From assembly GCA_033722675.1 (NCBI GenBank), contig JAWVYO010000057.1:1-15131 (forward strand): DNA of 15,131 nucleotides. Direction: 5' to 3'. Under the pieces are notes generated by a model that saw nothing but the letters and a program-made list of their open reading frames with translations, had not been told where the DNA came from and ran no database searches. The translations under genes and the position numbers were made by a program. Origin of the DNA: DATHYU01 sp033722675 (lineage in GTDB: Bacteria > Actinomycetota > Acidimicrobiia > Spongiisociales > UBA11373). Below, piece after piece: positions 1 through 6,353 of the stretch; the stretch's first letter is position 1; every line of letters begins with the position of its first letter.

Positions 1-2
1 AG

Positions 3-572
3 GCGTACCGGCAGGTGCGCATCGGCGATCCCCTCGACCCCGACACCCTCATGGGACCGCTCATCGACGAGCAGGCGGTCCACACGATGCTGACCGCCGT
101 GTCCGAGGCGGAGCGACAGGGCGGCAAGGTGCTCGTCGGTGGCTCGGCCGTGGAGGTCGAGGGCCTCGAGGGGTACTTCGTCGAGCCGACGATCATCGAG
201 ATCGGCCGCGACGCGCCGATCGTCCAGGAGGAGACCTTCGCCCCGATCCTCTACGTGATCGAGGCCGAGGGGGTGGAGGACGCCATCTCGGTCCAGAACG
301 GGGTCCGTCAGGGGCTCTCGTCGGCGATCTTCACGAACTCGCTCCGGGACGCCGAGACGTTCCTCTCTCCCGCCGGGTCCGACTGCGGCCTCGCCAACGT
401 CAACATTGGCACGAGCGGTGCCGAGATCGGCGGGGCGTTCGGCGGGGAGAAGGAGACCGGCGGCGGCCGGGAGTCCGGGTCCGATGCCTGGAAGGCCTAC
501 ATGCGCCGCCAGACGAACACGATCAACTACTCCACGGAGCTCCCCCTCGCCCAGGGCATCGAGTTCGGCTGA
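3..572 (+). CDS. ALDH7-type aldehyde dehydrogenase, C-terminal part (5' end outside window)
   Basis: The frame is open from the left edge and ends in TGA, leaving 189 residues, about the last third of a protein of roughly 500 residues. The visible part reads AYRQVRIGDPLDP, then GPLIDEQAV, the QEETFAPILYV segment with the conserved Glu-Glu-x-Phe of aldehyde dehydrogenases, and a C-terminus ending NYSTELPLAQGIEFG. That tail is characteristic of the ALDH7 (antiquitin) family, whose members oxidise alpha-aminoadipate semialdehyde (in equilibrium with piperideine-6-carboxylate) in lysine catabolism using NAD(P)+. The catalytic Cys and most of the Rossmann domain lie off the window, so substrate cannot be judged from active-site residues. 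An internal GTG at position 15 is in frame but lies inside the family's conserved region, so it is not a start. The family call is firm; the precise substrate is inferred. Confidence 0.9.
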   Translation, partial: AYRQVRIGDPLDPDTLMGPLIDEQAVHTMLTAVSEAERQGGKVLVGGSAVEVEGLEGYFVEPTIIEIGRDAPIVQEETFAPILYVIEAEGVEDAISVQNGVRQGLSSAIFTNSLRDAETFLSPAGSDCGLANVNIGTSGAEIGGAFGGEKETGGGRESGSDAWKAYMRRQTNTINYSTELPLAQGIEFG

Positions 573-605
573 CGAAGGCGGTCGAGCAGCCGATCGCCCG
601 GCCGC

Positions 606-633
606 CGTCGTCGTGCGGCCCGCCACGGCGACG
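606..633. terminator. Hairpin between convergent genes, possible bidirectional terminator
   Basis: Positions 606-615 pair with 624-633 as a 10-bp stem with one G-T wobble and an 8-nt loop. It sits 34 bases after the aldehyde dehydrogenase stop and 41 bases from the stop of the convergent glycosyltransferase. There is no T-run on either side, which is common for hairpin terminators in GC-rich actinobacteria but also makes the call weak. The rest of 573-674 shows nothing recognisable. Confidence 0.3.
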
Positions 634-674
634 ACCCGGGGTTCCTCCCGAAGGCGCCTCGCGCCGGAGAGCGC

Positions 675-2375
675 TCAGCGCAGCGTCGCGGCGACGGCGT
701 CGAGCAGGCCCAGGGCCTCGGCCGAGTCGTCGGGATGGCCGGTCACCAGGACGTCGGTGACGCCCCAGGACGTCAGCGCATCGGCGTCGGCGACCGTTTC
801 GGCGCCCACGGCGACACAGGTCTCGAGGAAGTCGACCCACTCGTCGACGGGACCGTCGCCCGCCCTGACCCCCACGGCGATGCGTTCCCGGCGGGGATGG
901 TCGAAGCGGACGACCTCCTCCCACGTCGTCCGATCGAGGGTGGCGCCCACGAGGAGGATGGCCCTCGCCGTCCGGTCGTCGGTCGGCTCTGCCCACGTCC
1001 CGGCCCATGCCCGCACCTGGGCGAGGGCCCGGTCGTCGCCCACGTGCCGTACCGGGATCCTGCGGCTTCGCAGCCGTCTCGCGAGGCGGGTCAACGGGCC
1101 CGGGCGGGGAACGGAGAGGGCGTCGGGCAGGGGCACGGCGCGGGTGATCGAGCAGAGGGTTCGCCACGCCTCGCCGAGGTCGGCTCCGGCGGCGCGGTTC
1201 CAATCGCGGCGTCGGGCGACGACCAGTGCAGGCAGGCCGGCAGGCCCCGTCGATGGCCCGTCGACCACCCGTCCGATCCGGGGCATGGCGTCGAGCTCCA
1301 GCGCCCCTCGCACGACGTCGACGGCCCCTACATCGCCTGCGGTCACGGCGACGAGGTCGCCGGTCGCCGCCGCCACCGCCCGCAGCACGCGGGTCGGCTC
1401 GTCGCCGGCCGCGTCGGGGAGGGTTCGGGCGCCCCTCAGGCCGCCCCCCAGCGGAAGCCAGAGCTCGGCGTCGGGGACGGCGTCGTGGATGTCGGCGAGC
1501 CATCCGGCGTCGGGTCGCCCCGCGGTGACGACCGACAGCTTGGGGACCGACCCGGCCACCCCCGGGGGCCGGAAGAGCGGGAGGGGGACGCGGTCCCCGG
1601 CGTCCGCCTCACGTCCGGGGAGCATGCCCCGATGTCCGGGGTGGTACGTCCGCGCTCCCGGCTCCGGGACCACCAGCCGGCCCGAGACGGCGATCCGGTA
1701 TCCGAGGTCGAGGTCGGCGGCATCGAGCGGCGGCGCAGCTGCCGGATAGCCCCCCACCTCGCCGAACGTGGCGGTCTCCATCGAGACGTGGGCCGCCGAC
1801 ACGAGCCGAAATCCCTCGACGCCGTGCCGGAGTACGCCGGTCCGGCGCACAAAGGTCCGGATGCCCGATGGCATCCGTTCGTCCTCCACGCCGGCGAGCC
1901 GTCGGAGTTCGTTGCTCTCCGCAGCCGGGTCGCCTCGCTCGACGACGGCGGCGTCGAGCGGGTGTCGGGCCCCCGCGACGACGACGTCGCGTCGTCGCCG
2001 GTGCCACGCGTCGTGGGCGGCGACGAGGCCGGGGTCGGGGATGGCGCCCTGGGCCAGGAGCAGCAGGACCTCGCCGGTTGCGTGGCCGGCCCCCACATCG
2101 AGGGGCGCGCCGCCGTCGGAGCGGACCAGCGCGATGTCGAGGCTCCCCATGTGGGGAGCGACGACCGCGGCGAGGTCGATGGTCGATCCTTCGTCCACGA
2201 CCACGACCGACAGGAGACCGTCGGGATGCCCGCGCTGGGCGGCGAGGCCGGCGAGGGTGCGGCGGAGCGCCTCTGGACGGTCGCGTGCGGGGACCACGGC
2301 GGTGACAGAACGCGGGGCGCCGGACGGAGCCCCGGCGACGGCCCGGTAGTCGTTCTCGGGAACGGCCAGGGGCAT
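675..2375 (-). CDS. GT2-like (GT-A fold) glycosyltransferase, divergent
   Basis: A 566-residue protein. Residues 23-250 look like a GT-A family 2 domain: VTAVVPARDRPEALRRTL at 24-41, VVVVDEGSTID at 57-67 in place of the usual VDDGSTD, and FGEVGGYP followed by DAADLDLGYRIAVSG (218-232), matching the family's acidic ED-containing acceptor segment. The usual metal-binding DxD after the fourth strand is missing: residues 104-115 read VLLLLAQGAIPD. Residues 280-566 form a second Rossmann-like half I cannot name. No membrane segment is obvious. The ATG at 2375 is chosen because it lies 5 nt after the regulator stop and directly precedes the domain; a longer frame upstream only overlaps the regulator. 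It is probably translationally coupled to the regulator. It resembles mycofactocin-type and other actinobacterial GT2 proteins in general form, but no mycofactocin genes are nearby. The sugar donor is unknown. Confidence 0.72.
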   Translation of the reverse strand: MPLAVPENDYRAVAGAPSGAPRSVTAVVPARDRPEALRRTLAGLAAQRGHPDGLLSVVVVDEGSTIDLAAVVAPHMGSLDIALVRSDGGAPLDVGAGHATGEVLLLLAQGAIPDPGLVAAHDAWHRRRRDVVVAGARHPLDAAVVERGDPAAESNELRRLAGVEDERMPSGIRTFVRRTGVLRHGVEGFRLVSAAHVSMETATFGEVGGYPAAAPPLDAADLDLGYRIAVSGRLVVPEPGARTYHPGHRGMLPGREADAGDRVPLPLFRPPGVAGSVPKLSVVTAGRPDAGWLADIHDAVPDAELWLPLGGGLRGARTLPDAAGDEPTRVLRAVAAATGDLVAVTAGDVGAVDVVRGALELDAMPRIGRVVDGPSTGPAGLPALVVARRRDWNRAAGADLGEAWRTLCSITRAVPLPDALSVPRPGPLTRLARRLRSRRIPVRHVGDDRALAQVRAWAGTWAEPTDDRTARAILLVGATLDRTTWEEVVRFDHPRRERIAVGVRAGDGPVDEWVDFLETCVAVGAETVADADALTSWGVTDVLVTGHPDDSAEALGLLDAVAATLR

Positions 2376-2380
2376 CGCCC

Positions 2381-3031
2381 TCAGCCGAATCGGTAGCCGA
2401 CCGAGCGGATGGTCGAGATCCACGAGGCCCGCTCCTCGCCGAGCTTCGCACGGAGGCGGCGGACGTGGACGTCGACGGTGCGGGCCCCGCCGTAGTAGTC
2501 GTAGCCCCAGACGCGCTGGAGGAGCTGCTCCCGGCTCCACGCCCGGGCCGGGTGGGTGACGAAGAACCGGAGCAGTTCGTACTCCATGTACGTGAGGTCG
2601 AGGGGCTGGTCGCCCAGGCGCGCCTGGTAGGTGGCGGTGTTGAGCTCGAGGTCCCGGTGACGGAGGACCTCCTGGGCGGGCTCGTCGCGATCCTCGCCCG
2701 CCAACCTGCGCATGCGGAGCGCCAGCTCCTCGGGATCGAGGGGGGTGAGGATGAAATCGTCGAACGCCTCGGTCTCGGCGAGCTCGCCGACCTGGGCGCG
2801 CGACGACACCACGAGGACGGGGGCGCCTCCCTCGTCACGGATCTTGCGTGCGAGCGCGATGGCCGCCCCGGGGGCGTCGCCGAGCTCGACGATCACCGCC
2901 GCCCAGCCGTCCTCGGGCTCCTCGTCGGCGAGGGCCCCGAGGTCGTCGACCGGCACCGGCCGGAAGCCCGCGGCCAGCAGTCCGTCGGTGACGGTGGCCG
3001 AGGGCGTCCCGGGGTGGATCGCGACGAGCAT
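2381..3031 (-). CDS. GlnR-like OmpR-family response regulator with a degenerate receiver
   Basis: This 216-residue protein has a receiver-like domain (1-112) and an OmpR/PhoB winged helix (about 121-216). The DNA-binding half, including LDLTYMEYELLRFF (144-157), VWGYDYYGGARTVDVHVRRL (174-193) and a VGYRFG end, is very close to actinobacterial GlnR as I remember it. The receiver lacks the usual N-terminal acidic pair (it starts MLVAIHPG), has Glu49 where the phosphorylated Asp belongs, keeps Ser76/77, and has Thr96 instead of the conserved Lys before Pro97. It is therefore unlikely to be phosphorylated; GlnR proteins are known as atypical orphan regulators. Its ATG overlaps the glutamine synthetase stop by one base (TGATG), so the two are translationally coupled, fitting a nitrogen-metabolism role. 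GlnR assignment is by similarity and context, not proof. The frame stays open far upstream, but that is only a shadow of glnA. Confidence 0.85.
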   Translation of the reverse strand: MLVAIHPGTPSATVTDGLLAAGFRPVPVDDLGALADEEPEDGWAAVIVELGDAPGAAIALARKIRDEGGAPVLVVSSRAQVGELAETEAFDDFILTPLDPEELALRMRRLAGEDRDEPAQEVLRHRDLELNTATYQARLGDQPLDLTYMEYELLRFFVTHPARAWSREQLLQRVWGYDYYGGARTVDVHVRRLRAKLGEERASWISTIRSVGYRFG

Positions 3032-4359
3032 CAGAGGAGCGGCAGGTACTCGGTCAGTTCGTAGTGCGACACGTGTCGTTGATAGCGGTCCCACTCGTTG
3101 CGCTTGTTGCGGAGGAACCATTCGAACACGTGGTCCCCGAGGGCGTCGGCGACGAGCTCCGATCCCTCCATGAGGTCGAGGGCCTCCGACAGGGTGCCCG
3201 GCAGCCGTCCGAGCCCGAGGCTCCGGCGTTCGTCCGGGCTCATCGCGAACGTGTTCTCCACCGTCTGGGCCGGCAGCTCGTAGCCGCCTTCGATCCCGGC
3301 GAGGCCGGCGGCGAGGAGCACCGAGAATGCGAGGTAGGGGTTCGTCGCGGGATCGGCGGCCCGGTACTCGATGCGGATGCTGTCGACCTTGTCGCGTTTG
3401 GGCGTGGGCACCCGGACGAGCGCCGACTGGTTGTTGCGTGCCCAGGTCACGTGGATCGGCGCCTCGAAGCCGGAGACGAGCCGCTTGTAGGAGTTGACCC
3501 ACTGGTTCGTGATGGCGGTGATCTCGGGGGCGTGGGTGAGCAGCCCGGCGATGAACCCCCGGGCGGTGTTCGACAGGCCGTACTCCCCGTCGGGATCGTG
3601 GAAGGCGTTCGTCTCGCCGTCGAACAGCGAGAGGTGCAGGTGGAGGGCGTTGCCGTCCACCCCCTCGAGGGGCTTCGGCATGAAGGTCGCGTAGATGCCG
3701 TGTTCGAGGGCCACCTCCTTGACGGTCAGACGCGTCGTCATGAGGTTGTCGGCCATGGTGAGGGCGTCCGTGTGGCGGAGGTCGAGCTCGTGCTGGCTCG
3801 GCGACACCTCGTGGTGGGAGAGCTCGACGGGGATGCCGAGCTGCTCGAGCATCATGATCGTGCGCCGGCGGTACTCCTGGGCGACGTCGAGGGGTGTGAG
3901 GTCGAAGTAGCCGCCGCGGTCGAGGACCTGGGGCTCGGGGCCGGAGTCCTCGAAGTAGAAGTACTCGAGTTCGGGTCCGACGTAGAACGTGTGGCCGTTC
4001 TTCGAGGCCCGTTCGAGGTTGCGCTGGAGGACGGTGCGGGGGTCGCCGCCGAAGGGCTCCCCGTCGGGCGTGGTGATGTTGCAGAACATGCGCGCCACGG
4101 CGTTCTGCTCGCCCCGCCAGGGGAGGATCTGGAACGAGGTGGGGTCGGGCCGGGCCAGCATGTCGGCTTCCTGGACGCGGCTGAAGCCCTCGATCGCCGA
4201 TCCGTCGAACTGCATCCCCTCCTGGAACGCCACCTCGAGCTCTGCCGGGGTGATGGCGAAGGATTTGAGGAAGCCGAGGACGTCGGTGAACCACAGCCGG
4301 ACGAACCGGATGCCCCGCTCCTCGACGGTCCGGAGTACGTACTGTTCCTGTCTCTCCAT
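3031..4359 (-). CDS. glnA: Type I glutamine synthetase, GlnA2-like
   Basis: This 442-residue protein has the length of short GSI-alpha enzymes and aligns from memory with mycobacterial GlnA2 along its whole length (RFVRLWFTDVLGFLKS near the start, YELTEYLPLL at the end). The family makes glutamine from glutamate, ammonium and ATP in the cytoplasm; some actinobacterial paralogues instead glutamylate amines. Visible motifs: FDGSAIEGF (51-59), GPELEYF (128-134), HHE (182-184), NALHLHLSLF (237-246), the catalytic-loop Glu299 in GFEAP, NSYKRLV (289-295), and the Arg pair in RIEYR (329, 333). Two oddities: Gln311 stands where E. coli has Arg339, and the adenylylation Tyr is replaced by Phe371, so GlnE control is not expected. 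I chose ATG 4359 over ATG 4368 because it matches the GlnA2 N-terminus and lies 7 nt after a TAGCAT -10 element. It is coupled to the GlnR-like gene downstream. Confidence 0.93.
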   Translation of the reverse strand: MERQEQYVLRTVEERGIRFVRLWFTDVLGFLKSFAITPAELEVAFQEGMQFDGSAIEGFSRVQEADMLARPDPTSFQILPWRGEQNAVARMFCNITTPDGEPFGGDPRTVLQRNLERASKNGHTFYVGPELEYFYFEDSGPEPQVLDRGGYFDLTPLDVAQEYRRRTIMMLEQLGIPVELSHHEVSPSQHELDLRHTDALTMADNLMTTRLTVKEVALEHGIYATFMPKPLEGVDGNALHLHLSLFDGETNAFHDPDGEYGLSNTARGFIAGLLTHAPEITAITNQWVNSYKRLVSGFEAPIHVTWARNNQSALVRVPTPKRDKVDSIRIEYRAADPATNPYLAFSVLLAAGLAGIEGGYELPAQTVENTFAMSPDERRSLGLGRLPGTLSEALDLMEGSELVADALGDHVFEWFLRNKRNEWDRYQRHVSHYELTEYLPLL

Positions 4360-4366
4360 GGCCGTC

Positions 4367-4372
4367 ATGCTA
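4367..4372 (-). promoter_or_regulatory. -10 element TAGCAT for a leaderless glnA mRNA
   Basis: On the minus strand TAGCAT is followed by exactly 7 bases and then the ATG at 4359, which would place the transcription start on the A of the start codon. No Shine-Dalgarno sequence precedes either candidate ATG. A -35 is not clear. The same arrangement recurs at four other genes in this window, which raises confidence in it. Confidence 0.45.
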
Positions 4373-4397
4373 CGGCCACGGGCGACGGCGGGTCCCT

Positions 4398-4805
4398 TCA
4401 GTCGACGGAGACGAGCGTGATCTCGAAGTTCAACGGCTGACCGGCGAGGGGATGGTTCAGGTCGAGCGTCGCCGTGTCGTCACCGATGGCGGCCACGGCC
4501 ACCACGGACCCGTCCGACGCGCGGAGCCGGTCGCCGACGTCGGCGCCGTCGGGCAGGGCCTCGACGTCGACCTCCAGCACGGCGTCCTCCGAGTAGGCGC
4601 CGTAGGCATCCTCGGGTTCGATGCGCACGGTCCGGGTGTCCCCGACCTCCATGCCCACGACGGCGCGATCGAACCCACTGATCAACTCGCCAGAGCCGAC
4701 GGTGAATTCGAGCGGTCCGCGTCCCTCCGAGGTGTCGAAGAGGCTGCCGTTGTCGAGGGTGCCCGTGTAGTGCACTTCGACGGTGTCTCCGGGGGATGCA
4801 GTCAT
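4398..4805 (-). CDS. SlyD-like FKBP-type peptidyl-prolyl isomerase
   Basis: A 135-residue cytosolic protein with the SlyD layout: an FKBP domain (1-66 and about 120-135, with VEVHYTGTLDNG at 9-20, LFDTSEG at 22-28 and GMEVGDTRTV at 51-60) interrupted by an insert-in-flap domain at about 67-119, ending in DLNHPLAGQPLNFEI. The family catalyses cis-trans isomerisation of prolyl bonds and has chaperone activity through the flap insert. The His/Cys-rich metal-binding tail of E. coli SlyD is absent; the protein stops at VSVD. The ATG at 4805 is preceded by a strong GAAGGAG at 4810-4816 with 4-nt spacing, which fixes the start. It lies 54 bases downstream of the methyltransferase and 38 bases upstream of glnA; a hairpin sits in the first gap and a putative promoter in the second, so they may be separate transcription units. 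Confidence 0.93.
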   Translation of the reverse strand: MTASPGDTVEVHYTGTLDNGSLFDTSEGRGPLEFTVGSGELISGFDRAVVGMEVGDTRTVRIEPEDAYGAYSEDAVLEVDVEALPDGADVGDRLRASDGSVVAVAAIGDDTATLDLNHPLAGQPLNFEITLVSVD

Positions 4806-4821
4806 GTCACTCCTTCGGCGG

Positions 4822-4849
4822 TGGGACCGCCGTTTCGGCTGTGGTCCCA
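4822..4849 (-). terminator. Bulged hairpin between methyltransferase and FKBP gene
   Basis: Two stacked stems are visible: TGGGACC with GGTCCCA (4822-4828 / 4843-4849, 7 bp) and GCCG with CGGC (4829-4832 / 4836-4839, loop of 3), separated by a 3-nt bulge at 4840-4842. It lies 10 bases after the methyltransferase stop and just before the FKBP Shine-Dalgarno sequence. It may terminate upstream transcription, or act as a 5'-UTR stem for the FKBP mRNA. No T-run follows. Confidence 0.4.
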
Positions 4850-4859
4850 GCATGGCGCG

Positions 4860-5651
4860 TCAGCCGGAGGGAACCCGAGCGACCACCTCGATGTTCGTGT
4901 AGGAGAGGGTGCCGTTCGGGGTGTCGGCCCACCGGCGCCACGCCTCGGCGATGTCGTGCAGCTCTCCGGCCGTTGCGTGTCCCCGGCCGACGGCCTGGTC
5001 GGCGAAGGGGGATGCCACCACGCGTTCGGCCCAGCCGCCGCCCCAGAAGTGCCGGCCTGGCTCGTCGGCATAGACGACGGCCGACGCGGTGACCTCGAGC
5101 GCACCCAGTGCCGCGCCCGCGAACCAATCGACCATTCGCCGACCTGCATCGGGTTCGGCGCCGTTGCCGCGGGCGACGCGGTGGTAGAGGTCGAGCCACC
5201 GGTCGAGGCGCGGGTCGGCCGGCCACCACGTCATCGTGCCGTAGTCCACTTCACGGGCTGCGACGAGCCCGTCCGGACGCACGACTCGTCGCATCTCGAC
5301 GAGGGCATCCACCGGGTCGGTCAGGTGCTGGAGGACCTGGTGGGCATGGGCGACGTCGAACGACCCGTCGGGGTAGGGCAGGTCGCCCGCTTCGGCGGCC
5401 TCGAAGTGGACCTCGGGGAACGCCGTCGCGGCGGCCGCCACGATCTCGGGGGCGACGTCGACACCGACGACGCGTCCCGGAGCGACGATCTCCGAGAAGC
5501 CCGCTGTGATCGTCCCGGGACCGCACCCCACGTCGAGGAGATCCCACCCGGGCTGCAGATGGGGGAGGAGATAGGCCGCATCGACCGCCGCGGTGCGCGT
5601 GGCGTGCATGTCGACCACCGACGGATGATGGCCGTGCGTGTAGGGCGGCAC
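4860..5651 (-). CDS. Class I SAM-dependent methyltransferase (UbiE/Methyltransf_11 type)
   Basis: This 263-residue protein carries a typical SAM-binding fold: motif I LLDVGCGPGTIT (38-49), GVDVAPE (63-69) ending the second strand with an acidic residue, GDLPYPDGSFDVAHAHQVLQHL (89-110), and the post-motif RRVVRPDGLV (121-130). The N-terminus YTHGHHPSVVDMH matches a recognisable bacterial subfamily that begins YTHGHHESVL, which supports the GTG start at 5651 over the ATG at residue 15. The start lies one base after the upstream gene's stop (TGAGGTG), so translation is probably coupled. The substrate is unknown; small-molecule methylation is usual in this group. There is no membrane segment or signal peptide, so it is cytosolic. 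No link to the neighbouring glutamine synthetase can be read from the sequence. Confidence 0.88.
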   Translation of the reverse strand: MPPYTHGHHPSVVDMHATRTAAVDAAYLLPHLQPGWDLLDVGCGPGTITAGFSEIVAPGRVVGVDVAPEIVAAAATAFPEVHFEAAEAGDLPYPDGSFDVAHAHQVLQHLTDPVDALVEMRRVVRPDGLVAAREVDYGTMTWWPADPRLDRWLDLYHRVARGNGAEPDAGRRMVDWFAGAALGALEVTASAVVYADEPGRHFWGGGWAERVVASPFADQAVGRGHATAGELHDIAEAWRRWADTPNGTLSYTNIEVVARVPSG

Positions 5652-5652
5652 C

Positions 5653-6285
5653 TCAGGCGTCGGTGGAGCCGTCGTCCGTCGTCGTCGAGGTCGTGCTGCC
5701 GCCGCCCAGCGCCTCCTCGGCCGCGGCGCGCATCGCGTCCAAGGCGTCGAGGACCTCCTGGATCTCCGACTGGAAGTCCTCCACGGCGGCCCGGCGGAGG
5801 GTGCCGTCGTCGGGGGCGTCGAGACCGGCGATGACGTCTTCGACCGCTCCGGGCAGATCCTCCACGGCGACGACGAACTCGACGTGTTCCTCGGCCACGG
5901 CGTTGGGGACCTGCGAGTTGTCGGCTGCGATCTCCTCGAACTCCTGGAGGTTGTCGCGGACGCTCACGAAGGCGCTCCGTGTGTCCCCGAACGACTCACG
6001 GCCGGCCTCCCAGTCGTTGTTGATGGAGATCACCTGGTCCCGGAAGGCCTCCACGGCCCCCTCGAGCGCGTTGAGCGTCTCCCCGAAGGCCTGGACCTCG
6101 GGGGGCAGGGTGGTCGTGGAGCTCGTCGGCGTCGTCGGGAACGGCGGTTCGGGCACCGTCGTGGTGCCGGCGACGTCGACGGCGGGATCCAGGTTGTTCA
6201 CGAACGTGAACGTGAGCACCACCATGGCGGTGATGATCAGGGGCAGGATCCAGCGACCGTGTTTGGGGTCCGGGTTGCGGGCCAC
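5653..6285 (-). CDS. Membrane-anchored helical protein, unknown function
   Basis: I do not recognise this 210-residue protein. It starts with a short charged cytoplasmic stretch (1-11, including PDPKHGR), one membrane segment (12-29, ILPLIITAMVVLTFTFV), a Pro/Thr/Ser-rich linker (40-62) and a mostly helical, acidic region (63-193) that is likely a coiled coil or helical bundle outside the membrane. The tail (196-210) is again Thr/Ser-rich. Topology is inferred as N-terminus in, bulk outside. The start is set at GTG 6285, 7 nt after a TACCGT -10 element; an upstream GTG at 6321 would add 12 residues across that promoter. It is the first gene of the minus-strand series and is divergently transcribed from the pteridine reductase, with 68 bases between starts. 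It is probably cotranscribed with the methyltransferase, one base downstream. Confidence 0.72.
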   Translation of the reverse strand: MARNPDPKHGRWILPLIITAMVVLTFTFVNNLDPAVDVAGTTTVPEPPFPTTPTSSTTTLPPEVQAFGETLNALEGAVEAFRDQVISINNDWEAGRESFGDTRSAFVSVRDNLQEFEEIAADNSQVPNAVAEEHVEFVVAVEDLPGAVEDVIAGLDAPDDGTLRRAAVEDFQSEIQEVLDALDAMRAAAEEALGGGSTTSTTTDDGSTDA

Positions 6286-6292
6286 GGCGGAA

Positions 6293-6298
6293 ACGGTA
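6293..6298 (-). promoter_or_regulatory. -10 element TACCGT for the minus-strand membrane protein
   Basis: TACCGT on the minus strand is followed by 7 bases and GTG at 6285, implying a leaderless mRNA. It shares a 68-base divergent intergenic region with the -10 of the pteridine reductase. No clear -35 is visible. Confidence 0.4.
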
Positions 6299-6339
6299 GT
6301 CGACGCACGGCCTCCCGCCACCCATCGGGGCCCTGACGC

Positions 6340-6345
6340 TACGCT
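6340..6345 (+). promoter_or_regulatory. -10 element TACGCT for the pteridine reductase gene
   Basis: TACGCT is followed by 8 bases and the ATG at 6354, with no Shine-Dalgarno sequence, suggesting transcription begins at or one base before the start codon. The identical hexamer is used before the gene at 11227. Confidence 0.4.
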
Positions 6346-6353
6346 CGGCGGTC

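Noticed and set aside
735..2396. Long plus-strand open frame opposite the glycosyltransferase
   Set aside because: Its translation is rich in Gly, Arg, Pro and Asp with no domain pattern; high GC keeps antisense frames open. The minus-strand frame has recognisable GT2 motifs.
3032..4294. Long N-terminal extension of the GlnR-like regulator frame
   Set aside because: The extra residues are an Arg/Pro-rich shadow of glnA; the receiver domain begins exactly at ATG 3031 with the TGATG overlap.
3064..4440. 458-codon plus-strand frame opposite glnA
   Set aside because: It mirrors glnA codon by codon and has no motif or start signal. The minus strand encodes a complete glutamine synthetase.
4452..5834. 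460-codon plus-strand frame spanning the FKBP and methyltransferase genes
   Set aside because: It crosses two well-supported minus-strand genes and their intergenic region without any domain signature.
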